Counted from the stretch's first letter, positions 18,218-28,744 are shown. The stretch is DNA of 64,000 bases from Hyphomicrobium_A sp963776675 (GCA_963776675.1 CAVZNR010000042.1:1-64000), one strand, 5' to 3'. Notes: generated from the letters alone by a model not told the origin. Translations and numbers: made by a program.

Positions 18218-21116
18218 ATGCCGACACAAGCCCCCAAGCATCCATACGGTGCGCGAGCGGATGCTCCTGCTCCCGACGCTTCCGAAGAAGCATCCGACGT
18301 TGTGAAGCTCACGCAGATGCGCGACCGGCTCGCCTCGCTGAGCAACGAGGCGCGCTCGATCCGCGCCCAGGTGCCGCGAGAGTTCGAGCCCGACGTCGAG
18401 CGCATTCAGGAGCAGATGCACCTCCTGGGAGAGCGCTTGTCGGAGCTTGGCTCCGGCGCCCTCTACCACGGCGGCGGCGAAGCGATCGAAGATGAGAGCG
18501 GGCAGGCCGCGGATGCAACGGCTGAGACCGAGGCGGCGTCCGATGAGGCCGTTCTTCTGGGCAGCGCGGCGAAAGCCGATGATCCCTGGGATGCAGCGAG
18601 CGCCAACGCCCTCACCCGGTTCTACGAATTGGGCGATGCCGGCCTCGGCGACGAGGAAGCTGCGGCTGCCGGCCAGTCCGCTCGGTCGCGCCCCGTCCTG
18701 GCCGTCGAGCCGGCGTGGCTGGACCGGCGCTTTGCCGAGATCGCCGAGCGCATCGAGCAGTCATTGGCCGAGATTCACCCCGAAAGCTCGCTGCTCACCA
18801 TCGGACGTCGGTTCGATCAGCTCGAGATGCGCATGGCGTCGGCCCTGCGCGGCGTCGCCATGCGGACCGATCTCGAGGAGCTGCGCATCGCCGAGGCGCA
18901 GATCGAGGACATCGGTGCACAGCTCGACCAGTTGCGCCGCCAGCTCGGGCGGCTCGACACCATCGACGCGCATCTCACCACGCTGACCGCGCAGCTCTCC
19001 GACGATCGCCTCACAAAGCTGTTCGAGCACGGCGACAACCTCGAGCGCGACAAGGGACGCTGGGAGAGCATCGACAACCAGCTGGCTGCCATCTCGTCGC
19101 AGCTGTCGCATGACAGGTTCGGCGAGCTCATCAACGAAAGCATGAGCCGCAACGCCGACTTGGAAGGTCTCGCGGATTCCGCCGCACAGAAGGCTGCGGC
19201 GCACTTCGCCGATAAAGGCCTGCTGGAGGCCCATGCCCGCGACCTCGGTGAGGTGCGCGGTCTCATCGAAAGCCTGATCAGCGAGCGCCGCAGCAACGAC
19301 GAGAACAACGCGAGCATGCTGGAAACGATGCAGCAAGCCATCGTGCGCGTTCTCGATCGCATCGATGCCCTGGAGCAGAGCCGGCAGTCTGCCGAGACGG
19401 CCCCCGTTGCCATCGCTGCGCCAGTCTCGGCTCCTGTGGCGGATGATACCCACGCCGCCATGCCCGAGCCCGAGATCGCGGCAAGCAGGCCCGAGCCCAT
19501 GCCATCCGAGGAAGCTTATGTTCCGCCGCAGCCGTCCGCGCCCGTTGCGGATCGCGACGACGACGCGTTCCTGCCCGAGGAGCCGGCAGCCGGCTTCCAG
19601 ACGGTGCCGTTCGATCTGGACGCCGCGTTTAGGGACGAGCGTGAGTCGGCCGACCGCCGCACCGACACCTCTGACACACCGGCACGCCGCATGAACGTGC
19701 TGCGCCACGACTTCATAGCCGACGCCCATCGCGCCAAGCTCAAGGCTGCGAGCAAAGTCGACACCATGGGCAGCTTGGGTGCCATGGGCAATCTTGGCCA
19801 GACCCGCATGTCCGAAGGCGGCCCGGCCGCAGAGGAGAGCAAGCCGGTGCCCGCGAGGGGCCGCGGGCGCCGCTCCTTCTTCAAGTCGCCGCGCATCTTG
19901 ATGAGCATCCTCACATTGCTCGCAATGGTCCCGGCGGCCCTGTTCTTCATGCCGCGCACGCCTGCGGATGGTGATGCAAACGCCGCTGGCGCCGTCAGCG
20001 CCGTACCGGCCGCCGGCTATTCCACCTCTACTGCAGGCAGCGCCGCCAGTGGCCATGCAGCGCCGGCAGCTCCGACGGCGCCCAGTGCACCCGCGCTACA
20101 GAATGGCACCGCTGACCCGATGGAGGGCATGCCGTCCAAGCAGTCGCAGCAATGGTCGCCGGATTTCAGCTCAGGACGCCGGTCCTTATCAGGACGTCGG
20201 CGTCCCGGCGCGCTCCGACGCGGGCAGCAATGTCGAAACGGCAGCGCTCCCGGACGGGATCACCATGGAGCCCGACGCCGAGCCGGCCGCAGGCCGCCTA
20301 GTGACGCACCACAAGGACGGGCGCACCTCGGTGGTCTCGGGTGGCCCGGGCGTTTCGGCAACGCCGGCGACCCTGATGCAGGAGCGCGTCCTGCGCGAGA
20401 ACGGCGTCGACACGGGCAGCATCGAGGGGCAGACGGACGCTGACAAGGCGCTGCCGCCCGCGACCGTTGGGCCCTTCTCGCTGCGTTTGGCCGCTTCTCA
20501 AGGCAAACCCGCGGCGCAGTACGAGGTCGGATCGCGGCTGGCCGAAGGCAAGGGCGGCGACCAGAATCTCAAAGAAGCCGCCAAGTGGTTCCTGCGCGCG
20601 GCGACGAGCGGGTTCCCCATGGCCCAATTCCGCCTCGCCACCCTCTATGAGCGTGGCGTTGGCGTGAAGACGGATCTCGCTCGCGCCAAGATCTGGTACA
20701 GCCGGGCCGCCGAGCAGGGCAATGTCAAGTCCATGCACAATCTCGCCGTGCTGCTTGCCGGCCGGGGTGGCGCCGAGCCCGACTACGCCAACGCGATACG
20801 CTGGTTCACGGAGGCCGCCGACCGTGGTCTGGCCGATAGCCAGTTTAATCTTGCGGTCCTTTTCGAGAACGGCCTTGGCGTCGAAAAGGACGAGGCGGAG
20901 GCCTACAAGTGGCTGTTGCTTGCAGCAAAGTCGGGCGACGCAGAAGCCACGAGCCGCCGCGACGCGCTGAAGGCGCGCCTCAGCAAGGAGGACCGCGCCC
21001 AGGCCGAGGCGACCGTGGCTGCTTGGCGGGCCAAGCCCATCGATCCCAGGACGAATGATTTGGGCGTGGCCGGGCAGGCCTGGCAGCAGGGTCCGCATGG
21101 CCGTTCCAACGGCTGA
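18218..21116 (+). CDS. PodJ-like polarity protein: coiled coil, membrane helix, Sel1 repeats; frame broken once
   Basis: About 965 aa. The N-terminal 420 residues are acidic and heptad-rich (cytoplasmic coiled coils); an Ala/Pro-rich linker and a basic stretch (RGRGRRSFFKSP) lead to a single membrane helix near residue 565 (ILMSILTLLAMVPAALFFM). After the frame break at about 20178 come four Sel1-type repeats (AQFRLATLYERGVGV, SQFNLAVLFENGLGV). This order matches PodJ and related alphaproteobacterial polar scaffold proteins, though the peptidoglycan-binding end of Caulobacter PodJ is not obvious. ATG 18218 follows AAGGGAACG. A strong terminator follows. Confidence 0.75.
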
Positions 21117-21141
21117 GCGAGCGGTACACGAGACACACAAA

Positions 21142-21188
21142 ACACCCCGTGCGCGGCAATGTGATACGCGCACGGGGTGTCTTTTTTT
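21142..21188 (+). terminator. Rho-independent terminator
   Basis: A perfect 14-bp stem (ACACCCCGTGCGCG at 21142-21155 and its complement at 21167-21180) with an 11-base loop is followed by CTTTTTTT. It lies 26 bp after the PodJ-like gene and ends its transcript. Confidence 0.95.
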
Positions 21189-21467
21189 ACCGCACGCACA
21201 ACTCTGGGCAAATTCGCAGCCGTCATGCCTTGACACAGCACATGCTGTCGGAGCATTCGTGAGCTTGAAGGATGTGCGCAGAGTTGGGGCGCCACCTTCT
21301 CCTTGCTGCCGGCTGCGCGGCTGCGCGACGGCCTAGCCTCATCAGGGAATGCTGCCCCAAGCCGGTCGACAGGTTGCCTGCGGCGCCGCACGGCCTCCCG
21401 ACGCGGCAGGTGTCGTGTGCCGGCACTTTACCTGGGTGCTTGCAAGGATTGGTGCCGGGCGAGACCG
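21189..21467. other. Intergenic stretch before the TauE-like gene
   Basis: These 279 bases lie between the terminator and the TauE-like gene. The TauE frame stays open upstream to 21303, but the protein family begins at the ATG at 21468. I see no RNA gene or repeat here; a promoter for the TauE/TIGR02186 pair is expected but I cannot point to convincing boxes. Confidence 0.4.
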
Positions 21468-22394
21468 ATGAACATCTACCTGCCCATAGCCGAGATGTCC
21501 GTCAACATTGCGGTCTTCTTGGCCATGGGCTGGGCCGTGGGCTTTCTGTCGGGCCTGTTCGGGGTGGGCGGCGGCTTCCTCCTGACGCCCTTGCTGATCT
21601 TTATGGGCGTTCCCTCGGCCGTCGCCGTCGGCACCGGGTCGATGCCGATCCTCGCGTCCTCGGTTTCGGGGGCGATCGCCCAGTACCGGCGCAACAACGT
21701 CGACGTGAAAATGGGGGTGGTGCTGGTGGCCGGCGGCGTCGTCGGCTCGGTGATCGGCGTCGGCCTCGTGAGGATCCTGCGCCAGATCGGCCAGTTCGAT
21801 CTCTTCGTGTCCTTGAGCTATGTGACGTTCCTCGGCGCCGTCGGCGGTCTGATGCTGATCGAGAGCCTGGGAACGATCCGCCGGGCGCGCTCCGGCCAGG
21901 CGGTGTCTCCCCGCAAGACCGGCCAGCACAGCTGGGTGCACGGCCTGCCCTTCAAAATGCGCTTCCACCGCTCGAAGCTCTATATCAGCGCCGTGCCGAC
22001 GGCCTTGATCGGTGCCTTCGTGGGTTTCATGGCGGCGCTGATGGGCGTCGGCGGCGGCTTCGTGATGGTCCCCGCCATGATCTACCTGCTGCGGGTGCCG
22101 ACCAGCGTCGTGATCGGCACGTCGCTGTTTCAAATCGTGTTCGTGATGGCGGTGACCACCGTCCTGCAGGCGATCCAGAACAAGACCGTCGACGTGGTTC
22201 TGGCGCTGATCCTGATCTTGGGCGGCGTCGTCGGTGCGCAGGTCGGCGTGGTCGCGGGAGGGCGCCTCAAGGGTGAGCAGCTTCGGTTTCTCCTGGCCGC
22301 GCTCGTCCTCTTGGTGTGCCTCCGGATTGGCTGGGACCTCATAGCGCGGCCGAGCGAGGTCTATTCGATCGGCCCGGTTCTGGGGGGGCCCTGA
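21468..22394 (+). CDS. TauE/SafE-type sulfite/organosulfonate exporter
   Basis: Inner-membrane protein of 308 aa with two homologous halves, each starting with the family motif: SGLFGVGGGFLLTPLL near residue 28 and MAALMGVGGGFVMVPAM near residue 190. About eight hydrophobic segments are visible. Family members export sulfite or sulfonates. Its stop overlaps the start of a TIGR02186 gene (TGATG at 22392), a pairing common in alphaproteobacteria. Confidence 0.88.
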   Translation: MNIYLPIAEMSVNIAVFLAMGWAVGFLSGLFGVGGGFLLTPLLIFMGVPSAVAVGTGSMPILASSVSGAIAQYRRNNVDVKMGVVLVAGGVVGSVIGVGLVRILRQIGQFDLFVSLSYVTFLGAVGGLMLIESLGTIRRARSGQAVSPRKTGQHSWVHGLPFKMRFHRSKLYISAVPTALIGAFVGFMAALMGVGGGFVMVPAMIYLLRVPTSVVIGTSLFQIVFVMAVTTVLQAIQNKTVDVVLALILILGGVVGAQVGVVAGGRLKGEQLRFLLAALVLLVCLRIGWDLIARPSEVYSIGPVLGGP

Positions 22395-23311
22395 TGGAGA
22401 GGTCTCGAGTTAGAAAGCTATGTGTCGGTTTGCTCGCAGGGGCCTGCGTCCTTGCGGGGTCGGTGCCGGCCGCGCCGTTGGCGCGCGCGGCCGAAGTTGA
22501 GCTGGCCGCAAAAAGGCCCACGGTGCGCATGGGCCCTCGGCGCCCGCCCCCGGCGCACAAGCTGGCACCTTTGCCGGAGGTTCCGCTGGAAAAGGTCGAG
22601 GCGGACGTATCGACGCGCAGCGTCGAGGTGACGACTGATTTCACGGGGCACGAGATTCTCGTTTTCGGCGCCATCGACAACAGCCAGGAGCCGGAGGGCC
22701 AGTTGGGCTACTACGACGTGGTGGTCGTGGTGGAGGGAACGCCATTCCCTGTCGTCGTGCGCCACAAGACCGACGTCGCCGGAGTGTGGGTCAACACCTC
22801 ATCGGTGATTTTTGCCTCGGTGCCGAGCTACTACGCCATCTCCTCGACGCGTCCCGTCGAGGAGATTGCCGGCCCAAAGGTGCTGGAGCGTCACGCCATC
22901 GGCTTTGCGCACATCAAGATGACGCCGGCGCCAGGCAACCGCTGGAGCTACAACGACTACGAGCTTGCGGCCTACAAGGCGGCCGTCATCCGCCTGAAAC
23001 AGAAGGAGGGCCTTTACGTCGTGAAGGCCAAGGACGGTGTGACCTTCACCGGCCGCAGTCTATTCCGGGCGACCATCTCGCTTCCCGCCAACGTTCCGGT
23101 GGGACCGCTGGTGGCGCGCACGTACTTGTTCCGCGACGGCGAGGTCCTGAGCGCCCACATCGCGCGCGTCAATCTGGAGCGCACGGGCGTCGAGCGCGTC
23201 TTGCACAACTTCGCTTTTCGCTATCCGCTGGTCTACGGCGTGGTGGCGGTGGTGCTCGCGGCTCTGTCGGGGCTGCTTGCTTCCGCCTTCTTCCGGCGCC
23301 AGACCGGCTAG
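22394..23311 (+). CDS. TIGR02186 family membrane-anchored exported protein
   Basis: Protein of 305 aa with a signal peptide (residues 8-33, GLLAGACVLAGSVPAAPLARA), a long periplasmic region, and one C-terminal membrane helix (YGVVAVVLAALSGLLASAFF). It belongs to a family known only by its link to TauE-like exporters. The one-base overlap with the exporter gene means translational coupling. A role as periplasmic partner of the exporter is inference. Confidence 0.85.
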   Translation: MERSRVRKLCVGLLAGACVLAGSVPAAPLARAAEVELAAKRPTVRMGPRRPPPAHKLAPLPEVPLEKVEADVSTRSVEVTTDFTGHEILVFGAIDNSQEPEGQLGYYDVVVVVEGTPFPVVVRHKTDVAGVWVNTSSVIFASVPSYYAISSTRPVEEIAGPKVLERHAIGFAHIKMTPAPGNRWSYNDYELAAYKAAVIRLKQKEGLYVVKAKDGVTFTGRSLFRATISLPANVPVGPLVARTYLFRDGEVLSAHIARVNLERTGVERVLHNFAFRYPLVYGVVAVVLAALSGLLASAFFRRQTG

Positions 23312-23320
23312 CGCCTGCGC

Positions 23321-24043
23321 TCAATCCTCCCGGAGGAGGCGCGTTGCGACGGGGTAGAGGCCTTCCTGGCCGAGCATCCACACGCGCAGGCCGTCGTTGC
23401 CGAACAGCGGCTCGAACGGTGCCTCCAGGATGTTGAGGCCGCCGGCGAACGTGCCGAACGCCGGCATGACGAGGCGCAGCCCATTGCCGACGAAGCAAGG
23501 GCGCCGCAGCGTGTAGCCGTGCACAGAGATGCGTGCGGCTGGATGCAGGTGCCCGGCAATCTCGTGCGTGATGTGGCCGAGACGCGGCTCGTGGCGTAGC
23601 ACGATGCCCTCAACCTTGATATCGCCCGTTACCGTGCCGCCGAGGCGCTCGCCGATTTGGGGGTCGTGGTTGCCCGTGACCCAGATCCACTCGCGGTCCT
23701 CCTGCATGATCTGCAGGATCTCGAGTTCCTCCATGCCGATGCGCTGGCAGGCATCGAGATCGTGCACGCTGTCGCCGAGCGCAATCACGGTTCCGGCGTC
23801 GTAGCGGTCGATGACCTCGGCGAGCCGCTGCAGGGTATCGCGCGTGTCGTAGGGCGGCAGCAGCTGGCCCTTGCGCGCAAAGGATGATCCCTTCTCCAAA
23901 TGCAGATCGGAGACGATGAGGACGTCCTGGCCGGGCCAGTAGAGCGCGCCCGACATGTCGGCGCGAAACACCTTGCCGCAGATCGTGATCGTTTGATCCT
24001 GGAAATCGTCGTAGTGGAGACGCTCCGGTTTCAGCTCGAGCAT
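23321..24043 (-). CDS. pdeM: Ligase-associated DNA repair metallophosphoesterase PdeM
   Basis: Protein of 240 aa with calcineurin-like phosphoesterase motifs in order: D46-x-H48 (VSDLHLEKG), GDSVHD, GNHD, and GHLHP near the end. The start at 24043 overlaps the 3' end of the helicase gene by 13 bp. This family is normally encoded with an Lhr-like helicase, a DNA ligase and an exonuclease in an accessory DNA repair module; only the helicase is present here. Confidence 0.9.
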   Translation of the reverse strand: MLELKPERLHYDDFQDQTITICGKVFRADMSGALYWPGQDVLIVSDLHLEKGSSFARKGQLLPPYDTRDTLQRLAEVIDRYDAGTVIALGDSVHDLDACQRIGMEELEILQIMQEDREWIWVTGNHDPQIGERLGGTVTGDIKVEGIVLRHEPRLGHITHEIAGHLHPAARISVHGYTLRRPCFVGNGLRLVMPAFGTFAGGLNILEAPFEPLFGNDGLRVWMLGQEGLYPVATRLLRED

Positions 24044-26610
24044 TGCGGCTCCTCTCTCGCGGCCTCGCCCATCATCGCCGAGGCGGCCTCGCGCAAGAGC
24101 TCCTCGCGCGCAAATCCGGCGACGGCCTCCTTGCCGATCTCCAGGAGTATTGGGATCGACAGCGGAGAAACGCCATCCAAGGGTTGATGCCTGATTCGTC
24201 CGGTGACGCGCCGCAGAAAATCGCCCAGCCGCGCGATGTCCAGGAGCCCTGTGGCCGCGTCGGCCCAGGCTGCCTCCAAAAGGATGTGGTGCGGATCGTG
24301 TCGGCGCAGCACGTCGTAGATGAGGTTCGTCGACATGGCGACCTGCCGCCCGGTCTTCTCGCGCCCCGGATGGCGGCGCTCGACGAGGCCCGCAATGAGG
24401 GCAACCTGTCGGAAAGTGCGCTTCATCAGGTTCGATTCGGCGAGCCAGGCATCGAGGTCGTCCCCGAGCATGTCCTCGGCGAAAAGCTGAGCCAGATCGA
24501 GCCTGCCGCTGGCGATAAGATCGGAAACGTCTCCGAGACCCCAGACGGCCATGCCGTAGTCGTTGGCGACGAAGCCCAAGGGCTGCGCGCCCGCACGGTC
24601 GAGGCGCCGCGTCAGCAGCATGCCGAGCGTCTGGTGGGCCAGCCGTCCCTCGAACGGGTAGGCGACCAGATAGTGACGGCCGCGTCGCTGAAAAGTTTCG
24701 ATCAGCACCTCGTCGCGCGCCGGGATGACGGAGTGCAGCTCCTGCAGGCGCAGCCACTGGGCGACCGGAGCTGGAAGTCGCACCCAGGCACCGGCGTCTG
24801 CCAGCATGGCCCGCACGCGCTCGGCGAGGTGGGTGGACAACGGAAATTTGCCGCTGTTGTAGCTGGGGATGATGGGATCGCGCGCCGAGGCCCGTGTCAC
24901 GAAGGCTTCCATCTCGCTCATGCCCTCGAAGCGCAGCACCTCGCCCGCCAGCACAAAGGCGTCTCCGGGGCGTAGCTGCTCGATGAAGTACTCATCGACC
25001 TCGCCGAGGACGCGACCGCCGGCGTGCGCCGAGCGCGACGCAGCGGCCTTGCGTCCGACGAGGCGGACCTTGATGAGCGGCGCCGCAACGATAGTGCCGG
25101 CGTTCAGGCGGTAGGCTTGAATAAACCGCGGGTGGGCGATGCGCATCATGCCGTCGGGGGCAGCACGCAGCTTGGCGAAGCGGTCGTACGTCTTCAGCGC
25201 GTAGCCGCCCGTCGCCGCAAACTCCAAGACGCGATCGAAGGTTGCGCGTTGTAGGGCTGCATAGGGGGAAGCCGTCGTGACCTCGGCGTAGAGCGCCGCC
25301 GGATCGAAAAGGCCGGCGCAAGCTGTGCCGAGCACGTGCTGGGCCAGGACGTCGAGCGCGCCTGCCCGCGACAGGGCGACATCCTGCGCGCCGGCCTCGG
25401 CCGCGTCGACGGCAGCGCGGCACTCCAGGACCTCGAAGCGGTTCGATGGCACCAGGATGGCGCGCGAGGGCTCATCGAGCCGGTGATTGGCGCGCCCGAT
25501 CCGTTGGGTGAAGCGGCTTGCGCCTTTGGGCGCGCCGACGTGGACGACAAGGTCGACGTCGCCCCAGTCGATGCCGAGATCGAGCGTCGAGGTTGCAACC
25601 ACGGCCTTGAGCGTGCCCGCCGCCATCGCTCCCTCGACCTTGCGCCGCTGAGCGGCGTCGAGGGAGCCGTGATGCAGAGCAATCGGAAGGTTGGACTCAT
25701 TGACCTTCCACAGCTCCTGAAACAGCAGCTCCGCCTGCATGCGCGTGTTGACGAAGACGAGGCTGAGACGATGGCGCTCGATCGCGGAATAAATCTCATG
25801 GATGGCGTAGCGCGTCGTATGACCGGCCCACGGAACAGGCTCGTCGAGCTCCAGGATTGTGATCTGCGGCTTGGCGCCGCCGTCGACCTGCACGAGGTCG
25901 GCAAGCAAGGTCGCGTCGGCGCCGGCCCGCTGGGCCGCGAGGTAGGCGCGCAGCTCCGATGGCCGCGCCACTGTCGCCGACAGCCCGAACGTGACCAGCT
26001 CCGGCGCAATCGTGCGCAGCCGTGCCAAGTCGAGCGCCAGCAGGTCGCCGCGTTTAGAGGCGGCGAGTGCATGCAACTCGTCGAGGATAATGGTGTCGAG
26101 ATCGGCAAACATATGGCCGCAATCGGCGTGGCTCAAGAGCAGCGCCAGCTGCTCCGGCGTCGTCATGAGGATTTGCGGGGGGCGTGAGCGCTGGCGCTGG
26201 CGCCGGGCCACCGATGTGTCGCCCGTGCGGGTCTCGGTGCGGATCGCAAGGCCCATCTCGGCGATTGGCGTCGTCAAGTTGCGCTGCACGTCGACGGCGA
26301 GCGCCTTCAGAGGCGAAACGTAAAGCGTGTGCAGCCCGCCGCCCGTCTTGGTGCCCCGGCGGGCAGCGAGGCTGACGAGGCTCGGCAGGAAGCCAGCGAG
26401 CGTCTTGCCGGCTCCCGTCGGCGCAATCAGCAGCGTGGAGCGCCGCATCGCGCTGGCCGCCAGAAGTGCGGATTGGTGTGGCCGCAGCGACCATCCTCGG
26501 GTGGCGAACCACTGGGTGAACGGCTCCGGGAGCGCGGCGGCGTCTGGCGCCCTGGCGCGCTTAACGGCTCTCCCCGGCCGTGCGACCTCAGCTGTGGTTG
26601 CCTCCCCCAT
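24031..26610 (-). CDS. Ligase-associated Lhr-like DEXH helicase
   Basis: Superfamily 2 helicase of 859 aa. The Walker A motif APTGAGKT is at residues 63-70, motif II is DELH (IILDELHAL), and motif VI is QRIGRANHRLD. The length and the C-terminal winged-helix/Lhr core match the ligase-associated DNA damage response helicases. It acts on DNA in the cytoplasm, probably in 3' to 5' unwinding coupled to repair. It is co-transcribed with PdeM. Confidence 0.92.
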   Translation of the reverse strand: MGEATTAEVARPGRAVKRARAPDAAALPEPFTQWFATRGWSLRPHQSALLAASAMRRSTLLIAPTGAGKTLAGFLPSLVSLAARRGTKTGGGLHTLYVSPLKALAVDVQRNLTTPIAEMGLAIRTETRTGDTSVARRQRQRSRPPQILMTTPEQLALLLSHADCGHMFADLDTIILDELHALAASKRGDLLALDLARLRTIAPELVTFGLSATVARPSELRAYLAAQRAGADATLLADLVQVDGGAKPQITILELDEPVPWAGHTTRYAIHEIYSAIERHRLSLVFVNTRMQAELLFQELWKVNESNLPIALHHGSLDAAQRRKVEGAMAAGTLKAVVATSTLDLGIDWGDVDLVVHVGAPKGASRFTQRIGRANHRLDEPSRAILVPSNRFEVLECRAAVDAAEAGAQDVALSRAGALDVLAQHVLGTACAGLFDPAALYAEVTTASPYAALQRATFDRVLEFAATGGYALKTYDRFAKLRAAPDGMMRIAHPRFIQAYRLNAGTIVAAPLIKVRLVGRKAAASRSAHAGGRVLGEVDEYFIEQLRPGDAFVLAGEVLRFEGMSEMEAFVTRASARDPIIPSYNSGKFPLSTHLAERVRAMLADAGAWVRLPAPVAQWLRLQELHSVIPARDEVLIETFQRRGRHYLVAYPFEGRLAHQTLGMLLTRRLDRAGAQPLGFVANDYGMAVWGLGDVSDLIASGRLDLAQLFAEDMLGDDLDAWLAESNLMKRTFRQVALIAGLVERRHPGREKTGRQVAMSTNLIYDVLRRHDPHHILLEAAWADAATGLLDIARLGDFLRRVTGRIRHQPLDGVSPLSIPILLEIGKEAVAGFAREELLREAASAMMGEAAREEPQCSS

Positions 26611-26766
26611 CGCCCAGTACCCTCAAACGCGCATCTTACGTCGCCGCTGGTAATCCTTCGTGACGCCCCTTGGGTCGCAACCGCCCGGCAGCTATGTTAA
26701 GGGCATCGGCCGCCGGCCCGCGCGTCGGCTGCCGACGGTAGCGTCAAGAGAGGAGCACACAACCCG

Positions 26767-27048
26767 ATGGATCGCGATACCTTCCTGGGTGGCAGCCCCG
26801 TCGGCGTGCTCATCCGGCTCGTGCTGCTCTCGATCGTGGTCGGGGTGGTGCTATCTGCCCTTGGCATCACGCCCCAGAATTTCTTCTACCAGATCAACGT
26901 GCTGTTGCGGCGGATCTACGACCTTGGCTTTGGCGCCTTCGAGTCGGTGGCCGAATACCTCGTGCTCGGCGCCATGGTCGTCATTCCGATCTGGCTCATC
27001 GCCCGCCTGATCAAGTCGGCGCGGCGTGGCAACGAGGTGCAACGCTAG
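26767..27048 (+). CDS. DUF6460 small membrane protein
   Basis: Protein of 93 aa with two membrane helices (VLIRLVLLSIVVGVVLSALG and LVLGAMVVIPIWLIARLI). The ITPQNFFYQINVLLRRIYDLG segment between them is typical of this alphaproteobacterial family. A ribosome site AGAGAGGAG precedes the ATG by 10 bp. Function is unknown. Its end overlaps the end of pyrD, which is convergent, by 4 bp. Confidence 0.85.
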   Translation: MDRDTFLGGSPVGVLIRLVLLSIVVGVVLSALGITPQNFFYQINVLLRRIYDLGFGAFESVAEYLVLGAMVVIPIWLIARLIKSARRGNEVQR

Positions 27049-28139
27049 TCATCCAGTGGCAGGGCTGCCCAGGCCTTGGCCTCTTTGCCGATGAGGTCGG
27101 TAATGGCGGAGGCGTTGGCAGCGCGCACGGCCTCGGCCAAATCGTGCTTGATGCGGTCGATAAGTCCGGGGCCCTCGTAGATGAGCCCCGTATAGAGCTG
27201 AATGAGCGTGGCGCCCGCGGCAATCTTGGCGAGCGCGGTCTCGCCGCTGTCGATACCGCCGATGCCGATGAGCGGCACCTTGCCTTCTGTCGCGAGAAAG
27301 ACGCGCGCGAGCATAACTGTCGCGCGGTGGAACAGGGGGCGGCCCGACAGTCCGCCCGCCTCCCGGCTGGCGGGATCGGTCAATCCCGAACGCGACAGCG
27401 TCGTGTTGGAGACGGCGATACCATCCACCCGATGGGCGACGAGCTGCGCGACGATGGCGCCCAGATCGTCCTCGGCCACGTCAGGAGAGAGCTTGACGAC
27501 GATCGGTACGGCCCGCTTGCCCTTGGCCGTGAGATTTTCGCGCGCCTCCATCAGCCGAGTGAGCAGCTCATCGAGCGCGTCGGGCGCCTGCAAGTCGCGC
27601 AGGCCCGGCGTGTTGGGCGAGGAAATGTTGACGGCGATGTAGCTTGCGACATCGCCGAAGGCGTCGAGGCCGGCGACGTAGTCGGCGATGCGATCCGCAG
27701 AGTCCCTGTTGGCGCCGATATTGACGCCGATGACACCTTCCGTTTCGAACCGCCAGCGCAGCCGCTCGAGCGCCGCGTGATGGCCGGCGTTGTTGAAGCC
27801 TAGCCGATTGATGACGGCACGGTCACGCGGCAAGCGAAAGATGCGCGGGCGCGGATTGCCCGATTGCGGCCGGGGCGTCACCGTGCCAACCTCGGTGAAA
27901 CCGCAGCCGAGCGCCAGAAGCGCATCGGGCACGCGCGCGTCCTTGTCGAAACCTGCGGCCACGCCTAGCGGATTGGGCAGCGTGAGGTCCGCAAACCGCA
28001 AGGTGAGGCTGGGAGGATCTGGCGTTGCCGTGCGCGGAAAGAGTCCGAGTTCAAGCGACCGAAGCGTCACCTCGTGAGCTTGCTCGGGCGGAAGGGCGGC
28101 AAGTAGCCGCGGCGCCAAGCCGAACATTTGGTTCAACAT
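27045..28139 (-). CDS. pyrD: Dihydroorotate dehydrogenase (quinone), class 2
   Basis: Membrane-associated enzyme of 364 aa that oxidises dihydroorotate to orotate in pyrimidine synthesis, passing electrons to quinone. It has the N-terminal amphipathic extension of class 2 enzymes (LAPRLLAALPPEQAHEVTLR), the FMN-binding GVAAGFDKDA, the catalytic serine in NISSPNTPGL, and the GIGGIDSGE/GATLIQLYTG phosphate-binding end. The ATG at 28139 overlaps the DUF952 gene by 7 bp. Confidence 0.96.
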   Translation of the reverse strand: MLNQMFGLAPRLLAALPPEQAHEVTLRSLELGLFPRTATPDPPSLTLRFADLTLPNPLGVAAGFDKDARVPDALLALGCGFTEVGTVTPRPQSGNPRPRIFRLPRDRAVINRLGFNNAGHHAALERLRWRFETEGVIGVNIGANRDSADRIADYVAGLDAFGDVASYIAVNISSPNTPGLRDLQAPDALDELLTRLMEARENLTAKGKRAVPIVVKLSPDVAEDDLGAIVAQLVAHRVDGIAVSNTTLSRSGLTDPASREAGGLSGRPLFHRATVMLARVFLATEGKVPLIGIGGIDSGETALAKIAAGATLIQLYTGLIYEGPGLIDRIKHDLAEAVRAANASAITDLIGKEAKAWAALPLDD

Positions 28140-28498
28140 TGCCGCACATCCTCGGGCACCAGTGGCACACCGCCGTCGTCCAACGTCAGTGCGCGCACCT
28201 CGTGTGCGGCCCCCGTCGGCAGCGTGCCATAAAGATGGGGAAAAAGTTCGCCGCCGCGCGAGGGCTCCCACTTGAGCGCATCGCCGAGCGCGTCCGCTTC
28301 GAGCGTGATCAGCACGAGATCTTTCTGTCCCTTAAAGTGCTTGGCGAGCGTTCCGGCGAGCTGGTGTGCGGCCGACAGGTGTACGAAGCCGTCCCTCACA
28401 TCGTCGCTTGATCCGGCAAAGGCGCCAACATGGCATGCCGCATCCCACGCTCGCTGCGTTGCGACCTTGTAGACGTAGCGAGGTTTTGCCAGTGTCAT
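28133..28498 (-). CDS. DUF952 domain protein
   Basis: Protein of 121 aa; the frame is open further upstream but the ATG at 28498 starts the family. The motif DGFVHLSAAHQLAGTLAKHF is diagnostic for DUF952, a small ADP-ribosyltransferase-like fold of unknown role. It is overlapped by 7 bp with pyrD, so the two are translated together. Confidence 0.88.
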   Translation of the reverse strand: MTLAKPRYVYKVATQRAWDAACHVGAFAGSSDDVRDGFVHLSAAHQLAGTLAKHFKGQKDLVLITLEADALGDALKWEPSRGGELFPHLYGTLPTGAAHEVRALTLDDGGVPLVPEDVRQC

Positions 28499-28744
28499 CG
28501 TTGCTCCAATTCGGATGGTGACGCAACCCTTTCTGCGCGCGTGTTGAACAGTTGGTGCCGTGCCAAAGTTCACAGCGTACCCCTTGTCTCATTTCGTCAA
28601 CACACCGCACGGTTTGTGCCGATGCACGGGACCTTTTCCGTCAATGCGGCTGTCGCGATCCCTTCAGTCATGGTAGCTTTCAACTTTGGTGGGTTGGGTC
28701 GCACGCGCTCTTCGCGTGTGGTGTAAAGACGAAAAAGAAATTCA

